Source: Stramenopiles sp. TOSAG23-2 (Eukaryota; Sar). Taken from it: a DNA stretch of 38,469 nucleotides. The notes beneath the pieces were generated by a model that saw nothing but the letters and a program-made list of their open reading frames with translations, had not been told where the DNA came from and did not search any database. This document shows, one piece after another, positions 32,760 to 38,469 of the stretch. The position numbers were made by a program, and so were the translations under genes. Positions within the stretch are counted from its first letter, which is position 1, and every line of letters begins with the position of its first letter. The DNA lies in contig LT649316.1 in NCBI GenBank assembly GCA_900128395.1, positions 1 through 38,469 on the forward strand. Reading direction: 5' to 3'.

Positions 32760-35383
32760 ATTTTTTGATTATTTGATTTAGAACGACCACCACTACCTAT
32801 GGAACGGTTTTTCTTACCACTAATGAATCCATTATTTAACATGGATGTTTTTGTAGCATAACGTGCTTCATTATCAAAAAGACCTGATCCTAATTTACTT
32901 TTCACACGTCTCTTTTTTTTTTGTCTCAATTCCTCTGCAATACCAGGTGCTTCAACAACTTCTTTTGTATCCAATCCATTCTCTGCATCTCTTATCTTAC
33001 GTTTTTCTTTTTTCACAATGCTTTGTGCTCTATTTTCCAAATTTACTGCTTGGTGGTCTTCTCCAGTCTCTCGTGATTCTCTTTCCATCGCTTTTAACAT
33101 TTCCATTCGTCGACGTTTTTTGCGAGATAGACGATGTCCTTTTTTTGGTTTTTTCTTTTCATTTAATATGTCTACGCCATCATCATCCTCCGTTTTCGAC
33201 TCCTCCTTCTTCTTTTTATCTTCCCCTTTGGCTTTTTTCGTACTATTTTCTTTAATTTTTCGTTTTTCCTCCTTCGATTGAAACCATGTTTTTCGAGGAC
33301 GACTAGTCAATTCCTCTTCGTACTCTAACATATTTTGTGCTTTGTTCATAGCCATTTCAGCTAATCTCATTTGTTTTTCATCTTTTTCTTGACGTCGGAT
33401 AGCTGCAACATCAGGTAATATTTCAGCAATATCATCTTTAAATTGATTGATAATAGTTTCATGTATTTGCCTACTTTTTGCAATGGAACCAGCTTTACGC
33501 ACTGCTTCATTCATTAATTTGCGTCCTTTCTCTCCTGCTAATGATACCGATACTCCAGTACGCCCAGCTCTTGCAGTACGACCTACACGATGAATATAGG
33601 TTGTCATATCACGCGGCATTTGAAAATTAATTACAGTTTCTACAGATGGTATATCCAACCCTCTTGCTGCTAAATCTGTTGCAAGTAAAAAGTTTACCGA
33701 TTGATCACGAAATTTTTGCATGGCTTCCAATCTCATACTTTGTGTTAAATCGCCATGTAACTCTGCTGCTTTTAAATTAAGTAAACCAAAAATTAATTTC
33801 ATACGATGAGCCATCCATTTTTGTTCAAAAAAAATAATTGTTCGTTTTTTAAATGTACGTTTGCACAATGCAACTAAAATGGCATCTCTTGTATTTTCCT
33901 TATCTTGCCTAATTCGAATAAATTCTTGCCTCAATTTATCTGCACTATTATATAATGGATCCACATCGATACGAACAGGACGACTTAATGATAATTTAAT
34001 TAAATCACTAACACCGGAAGTCATTGTTGCACTAAATAACATAGTCTGTCTACCTCGTGGGCAATACCTAACAAGTTCATGCACTTCATGTTCAAAACCC
34101 ATCTCTAATAAACGATCCGCTTCATCTAAAATTAAAATTTCAACATCTTCCAAATGAACTGCACGTGAATTCCGTGCATGATCAATCATACGACCAGGAG
34201 TACAAACAATTACATCTGGTCTGCTTCTTAATTCACTTTCTTGTACTTTAACGGATAAACCACCAACGACTAAGGATACGCGTATGTCTGTAAATTCACC
34301 CAAAGCTTGCATCATGGAATGACATTGTGTTGCTAATTCCCTAGTTGGTGTAATAATTAAAACCCTTGAAACGGAGATACGTTTTGGTCTGTACAATAAA
34401 CGTTCTAATACTGGTAATAAAAATGCAGCAGTTTTACCACTACCAGTAACAGCACTACAACATAAATCACGACCAGCTAATGCTAATGGAATAGCCCGTT
34501 CTTGTATCGGTGTTGGCCTTACAAAACCTAATTTTCGTATTGCTCGTAATAATGGGCGTGATAAATTTAATTTTGAAAATTGCGTAGTTGCTTGTGGCAT
34601 GATATCTCCACCTACTTGTTGTTGCTGTGCTGCTAATTGTTTTTGTTTATGTTTCAAAACATCTTTGTTTTTTTTTGCTTCTTTAATAGCATCTTTTTCA
34701 TTAGCAAAGTAAGAACTTGATTTTGTAGATGTTTTCTCTTTCTTATTTTTTCCATTTCGTCGGTTAGTATTATTGTTGTTATTATCTTCATCCATTTGAA
34801 CATCATCATCGTCGTCGTCGTCAGCATTATCATCATCACTACTACTACTACTACTACTATTATCGCTTTCATTATCACTACTGCTGCTGCTGCCACTACT
34901 TTCATCACCACTACTATTGCTGCTGCTACTGCTACCACTACCACAACCATCCTTATTTTCTTCTTTCTTACTTTTCGCTTCCATTTCTTTTCGTTTAGCA
35001 AGTCTTGCTTTAATTTTGTCATCTACTGTTGTTTGACTTGATGCACCAGCTTTTTCACTTTCAAGTTTACGTTGCTTTTTAATAGCTTTTGTGAAATCCC
35101 ATGTATTACCACGACCAGAACTATCACCATATTCATCATCATCATCATCATTACTATCACTACCACTATCATTTACAAATTTAAAACCTTCTCCAAAATT
35201 TATTCCCGAATCATTTGCTTTCTTCGACTTTCTTTTCAAATCTTTCTTTTTCTTTTTCTGCTTCTTATCATTTTTTAGTTTATTATTATCATCACTTATT
35301 GTTGCCTTACTTTCTTCCATATCACTATCTGAATCTTGTATTTCAACTTCATCATCATCTTCAATGGTATATATAAAACTCAT
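32657..35383 (-). CDS. DRS1: DEAD-box ribosome-biogenesis helicase DRS1/DDX27 (908 aa)
   Basis: Drs1/DDX27 acts in the nucleolus in 60S subunit assembly and 27S/32S pre-rRNA processing. After a 260-residue acidic, Ser/Asp/Lys-rich N-terminus, the core has the Q motif FSKLNLSRPLLRAIRKLGF and RPTPIQ (269-294), Walker A AVTGSGKT (311-318), PTRELA, VVGG, TPGR, DEAD (420-423), SAT (451-453), ATDLAARGLDIPSVETVINF and HRVGRTARAGRTG. SRPLLRAIR and VGGLSVKVQE are typical of this subfamily. The C-terminal extension is Lys/Glu/Arg-rich, with RPRKTWFQSKEEKR as in Drs1, and a basic tail consistent with nucleolar localisation. The ATG lies 28 bp from the divergent CH-domain gene. Confidence 0.95.
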   Translation of the reverse strand: MSFIYTIEDDDEVEIQDSDSDMEESKATISDDNNKLKNDKKQKKKKKDLKRKSKKANDSGINFGEGFKFVNDSGSDSNDDDDDEYGDSSGRGNTWDFTKAIKKQRKLESEKAGASSQTTVDDKIKARLAKRKEMEAKSKKEENKDGCGSGSSSSSNSSGDESSGSSSSSDNESDNSSSSSSSDDDNADDDDDDDVQMDEDNNNNNTNRRNGKNKKEKTSTKSSSYFANEKDAIKEAKKNKDVLKHKQKQLAAQQQQVGGDIMPQATTQFSKLNLSRPLLRAIRKLGFVRPTPIQERAIPLALAGRDLCCSAVTGSGKTAAFLLPVLERLLYRPKRISVSRVLIITPTRELATQCHSMMQALGEFTDIRVSLVVGGLSVKVQESELRSRPDVIVCTPGRMIDHARNSRAVHLEDVEILILDEADRLLEMGFEHEVHELVRYCPRGRQTMLFSATMTSGVSDLIKLSLSRPVRIDVDPLYNSADKLRQEFIRIRQDKENTRDAILVALCKRTFKKRTIIFFEQKWMAHRMKLIFGLLNLKAAELHGDLTQSMRLEAMQKFRDQSVNFLLATDLAARGLDIPSVETVINFQMPRDMTTYIHRVGRTARAGRTGVSVSLAGEKGRKLMNEAVRKAGSIAKSRQIHETIINQFKDDIAEILPDVAAIRRQEKDEKQMRLAEMAMNKAQNMLEYEEELTSRPRKTWFQSKEEKRKIKENSTKKAKGEDKKKKEESKTEDDDGVDILNEKKKPKKGHRLSRKKRRRMEMLKAMERESRETGEDHQAVNLENRAQSIVKKEKRKIRDAENGLDTKEVVEAPGIAEELRQKKKRRVKSKLGSGLFDNEARYATKTSMLNNGFISGKKNRSIGSGGRSKSNNQKIEWKEKKHIRLRKGGKQGNKAFKSKSRYKRRGRK

Positions 35384-35411
35384 AATATATATATATTATA
35401 TATTTAATATC
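35384..35411. promoter_or_regulatory. 28-bp divergent spacer between start codons
   Basis: The entire gap between the DRS1 and CH-domain gene start codons is 28 bases of A/T (TATATATATTATATATTTAA-like). Promoter elements must lie inside one or both coding regions, or the true start of one gene is further in. Confidence 0.55.
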
Positions 35412-38400
35412 ATGATGTCAAATCCTGTACCAATCACAATTTATGATAGCAGTACAAGTAGGATATTAAATAACAACAATGATCGTTCCAATACAGCAAC
35501 AACTGCTGGTAGTGAACAGCAATTAGATGGTGGTATGATGATAAATAATGATAATAACAACACCAATCTCAACAACATCAACGGCAATAAACATGTACAT
35601 AATAATAATAATAATAATCCAGAAACTGTTGCAAAAGAATATATGAGGAAATGGTTAGAATCTTTTCGTTATGAGCAAGATAGCAGTACATCATTAGTTT
35701 TATATTTACAAAAAAAATTACATGAAGCATTAAAATCATCAGAACGATTAGGAAATCCAAATGAATTTCGTACTGCAGTTTGTTGTCATTTATTGGATAT
35801 AATATGTCGTACATTTGGTCGTTATAGTGAATTAGTCGATCAATTAAAAATGGAAATATATGCATCTATTTACATCGATAAAGATGCTCTTTTTGAACGA
35901 TTACAAAATTTAAATGGTACCCCCCCAACTGCAGAAACATTTATTGAATTTCAACCATATTTTAGAAAGGTCGAACGTTTATTAAAACGTAAACATGATT
36001 TGGAAGAAGAAGTTGCAGCTGCTGTTCGACAACGTAATAAAATGAAAGCTGAATTAAATAAAAAACAAAAGGTTTTAAATGCAACTGCCAAAAAATGGCA
36101 AATGACATTAATGGAACAATCCTTTCGTACATGGGCAAAAACGGTAGTGGCAAGAAGGCAACAACGTGTTGTTTTATTGCAATATTTTTTGAACAAAGAC
36201 AAAGCACGTTTAAAATTAGTCTTGAAAGAATGGAGATTACAAACCCATAGTATTAAACGTAAACGTAAGTAAAATTCTATTACCCTTAAACATATAAAGT
36301 AAAGGTACCCTCTCTAACACATTACGCATTCATACACTACGCTTCACAGGTGCAAAGGATGATTTAGACGATGCGACGGACAAAGTTGGTGAATTGGAAG
36401 CTGAACGTGATCAGCTTGAAAAAGAAAGAGATGTTGCTAATGATAAAATTCAAAATTTAAAAGAAGAATTAGATGTTGCTCAAAAAGAATTGGCACATTT
36501 AGATGACGAAGCTGTTAAAGTGCAACGTGAAATTGCTGAAAGTAAAGAAGCTGAATTAACTGCTGCAGCAAGAGCATGGGCGGAATTATGTGATGCATCA
36601 TGTTTTCATCAAATGAAAGCATTACGAAGAAAATTAGATGCATTGGATGAAGATCCATACTATGCTGACATTACATTATTAGCAAATGCACCATCCATTA
36701 TTGATGAGCATGGAAAAATTAAACGGATTCCAACATTGCCACCACATCCAACGGAAGATGAAATAAAAGTATTGGAAAAGAATAAAGTAGATTGGAAAAA
36801 CGATCAAGAAGCTACTGTTGTACATTTACCAGTTGATCTCTTGTTGTTACGTTGGATTAATTTTCATTTAGTTAATGCGAAATATCCAAAAATTGTGGAA
36901 AATTATACAACAGATTTACAAGATTCCGAAGAAATTGCAATTATTTTAGCAGCATGTTCCAAGGCATTGTCCTCGCCAATTGCTGGGAAACCATTAAATA
37001 AAAAATTACGAAATTTTGACATAGAAGCTAGAGCGGAAGAAATTGTTACACGCATAGCAAAATTAGGTGGCCCGCCATTAATCGATGTGGATGATATTGT
37101 ATTAATGGTACCAGATACGATGTTAGCGATGTTATCTTATTTTTTTTGTAATTATCCACAATTGCGACCGAATCCTTTGCCCTGGGTCGTTGCTAGTGAC
37201 GCATTGAATCGTGCTATGTCCGCATGGACAAATTTAAAGAAACAATGGCTAGACGGTGGTACGATTAAATCAAAATCAGGCGATATGTTGAAAACAATGA
37301 ATTCAATCGATGAAAAAACAGTAAAAAAAGTAGGCCAGCAAGTAATGGCTGCTTGCACGGCTGCAAAGCAAGCGATACAACGTCATGAGCGTGCAACTAG
37401 GTTGTACGAACGTGTACGGGTACGGGTACGTGATTATGCCTGGGATGCTATGAATTCAAGAGGAAAAGGGCAACCGATTACCATATTAGATCGTAGGCTT
37501 ATACGAGAACGTAAAGCATTTACGGAATTACGAATCAATTTCCAAAGTAAAAGTGGATTGCAAGATGGTTCCATGGCAAAACGCTTTAGTTTAGAAAATG
37601 ATCCAAATCATGAAGTGAAGGAAATTATGGAAATCTTAATGCAAAATTTTGAAGATCTAAAACGCATTTATCGACATTATAGCAGTAGTAAACCTGGTGC
37701 TGGTGGCACGATGGATTTAGCGGAATTTGGAATGATGATGTTCGATATTAAATTGCCACCTAAAGTATTTCCAGTATCAATTATTGAAGAAATTTTTAAA
37801 TTAACTAATAAAGCAAGTGAAACAACTGCAAAGTATGATTTAGAACTAGAGGCAAGTGAATACATTGAAGCATTGTTGCGCGTCGCGAGTAGATTATATC
37901 AAAAGCAATCTACTGCATTTGGTAATCCAAAGAGTAGTAAGGAACAATTAATGTCCTACTCTGAGTTATTCCATCATTTTTTAGAAAATAAATTGCTTCC
38001 ATATGCATGTAGATCTGATGCACATCGTTTTCGAGAAGAATTGAAAGATGAAAGTGTGAAAGGTATTTTTCGTAAATATCGCGATAAATTGCAGCAATTG
38101 TTTAAAAAATATGCAAAAGGTGATGGTTCAATGAATATAAAGGAATTTTTAAAATTCATACGTGATCGACAATTAATCAATAATTCATTCAGTGAAGATG
38201 AATTTCATAATGTATTTAATAAAGTGCAAGATGATGAAGGTGCTTTTCATGCAGCTGTTGGTTCATTAGGTTTAGATGAACATGGACACGATGAAGGTAT
38301 TAAAGGATTTAAATTGTCATCGAAATTACGAAAATTAGATCAAGAATTGAGTTATCCTGAATTTATTGAAGGTATTGCAACTATATCAATTTATAAAGAT

Positions 38401-38463
38401 CCAGATCCATATGTACCATTGAAACAAAAAATTGAAACGTTTTTAGAGCAAGATATATTGTAA
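35412..38463 (+). CDS. CH-like, coiled-coil and EF-hand-like cytoskeletal protein (988 aa, two exons)
   Basis: Exons 35412-36264 and 36350-38463 join across an 85-bp intron with donor C|GTAAGT and acceptor TTCACAG, restoring CGT (Arg) and keeping frame. The N-terminus is Asn-rich. Residues about 72-190 are helical, and about 190-285 form a coiled coil containing two sfi1/IQ-like WxxxT..R helices (SFRTWAKTVVARRQQRVVL, VLKEWRLQT). Exon 2 opens with a heptad coiled coil (ELEAERDQLEKERD). LPVDLLLLRWINFHLVNA matches the start of a plastin-type calponin homology domain. Near the C-terminus, KGDGSMNIKEFLKFIRD resembles an EF-hand loop, and ELSYPEFIEGIATIS resembles a second. The architecture suggests an actin- or axoneme-associated protein; the exact family is not identified. 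The stop lies 6 bases from the window end. Confidence 0.85.
36265..36349 (+). other. Intron of the CH-domain gene (85 bp)
   Basis: GTAAGT donor and CTTCACAG acceptor with a pyrimidine-rich run before it. Without splicing the first frame would stop at TAA two codons past the junction, and the second would lack a good start. Confidence 0.9.
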
Positions 38464-38469
38464 GAGTGT

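Noticed and set aside
34654-35278. Frames rich in Val, Thr or Ile opposite the DRS1 N-terminus
   Set aside because: They arise from reading Asp/Ser codon repeats in other frames.
1-38469. CRISPR arrays, tRNA or rRNA genes
   Set aside because: No regularly spaced repeats with unique spacers, and no tRNA T-loop/acceptor arrangement or rRNA-like sequence, was seen by eye; a covariance-model scan would be decisive.
1-38469. Selenoprotein genes with in-frame TGA to go with PSTK
   Set aside because: No pair of same-frame ORFs split by TGA with continuing homology was found in this window; a SECIS search would settle it.

Overview
This window comes from the nuclear genome of a strongly AT-rich, gene-dense unicellular eukaryote. 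The evidence is two spliceable GT-AG introns, nucleus-specific genes (BUD13 splicing factor, DHH1/DDX6, DRS1/DDX27), endomembrane genes (V-ATPase subunit d, an MFSD1-like carrier, purple acid phosphatase), a peroxisomal SKL tail, and proteins full of Asn, Asp and Ser runs. TAA, TAG and TGA all act as stops. The IQ/coiled-coil and CH/coiled-coil proteins would suit a flagellated protist, but I cannot place the lineage from sequence alone.

Layout. 1-1.3 kb: low-complexity DNA and a small Pro-rich protein. 1.6-2.9 kb: a two-exon haloalkane-dehalogenase-like hydrolase ending in SKL (-). 3.5-4.6 kb: a cytochrome-b5-reductase-like oxidoreductase (+). 5.0-5.3 kb: a 334-bp MITE-like element with 51-bp inverted repeats. 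5.4-6.2 kb: a dual-specificity phosphatase (+). 6.7-9.1 kb: a divergent pair, V-ATPase d (-) and BUD13 (+). 9.7-13.5 kb: a 1249-aa IQ/coiled-coil protein (-). 14.6-18.9 kb: a convergent pair overlapping at the stops, a SANT-like/coiled-coil protein (+) and an MFSD1-like transporter (-). 19.8-20.9 kb: a secreted purple acid phosphatase (+) bracketed by two copies of the transporter's 5' end. 22-23.3 kb: a predicted 7-TM protein (-). 23.7-24.75 kb: a possible TA-flanked inverted-repeat element. 25-27.2 kb: an LCCL-domain membrane protein (+). 27.4-30.1 kb: an uninterrupted ORF joining L-seryl-tRNA(Sec) kinase to ataxin-10 (-). 30.3-31.6 kb: DHH1/DDX6 (+). 32.7-38.5 kb: a divergent pair, DRS1/DDX27 (-) and a two-exon CH/coiled-coil protein (+), with only 28 bp between start codons.

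Two things stand out. First, the fused PSTK-ataxin-10 ORF links selenocysteine-tRNA synthesis to an ARM-repeat scaffold in one polypeptide. Second, about sixteen head-to-tail direct duplications, mostly exact and 86-227 bp long, sit almost only at gene ends and in spacers. In at least two genes (phosphatase, 7-TM protein), removing one copy restores a longer N-terminus. Much of this may therefore be unmerged contig overlap. However, a diverged third copy downstream of BUD13 and single-base differences elsewhere show that some duplication is real.
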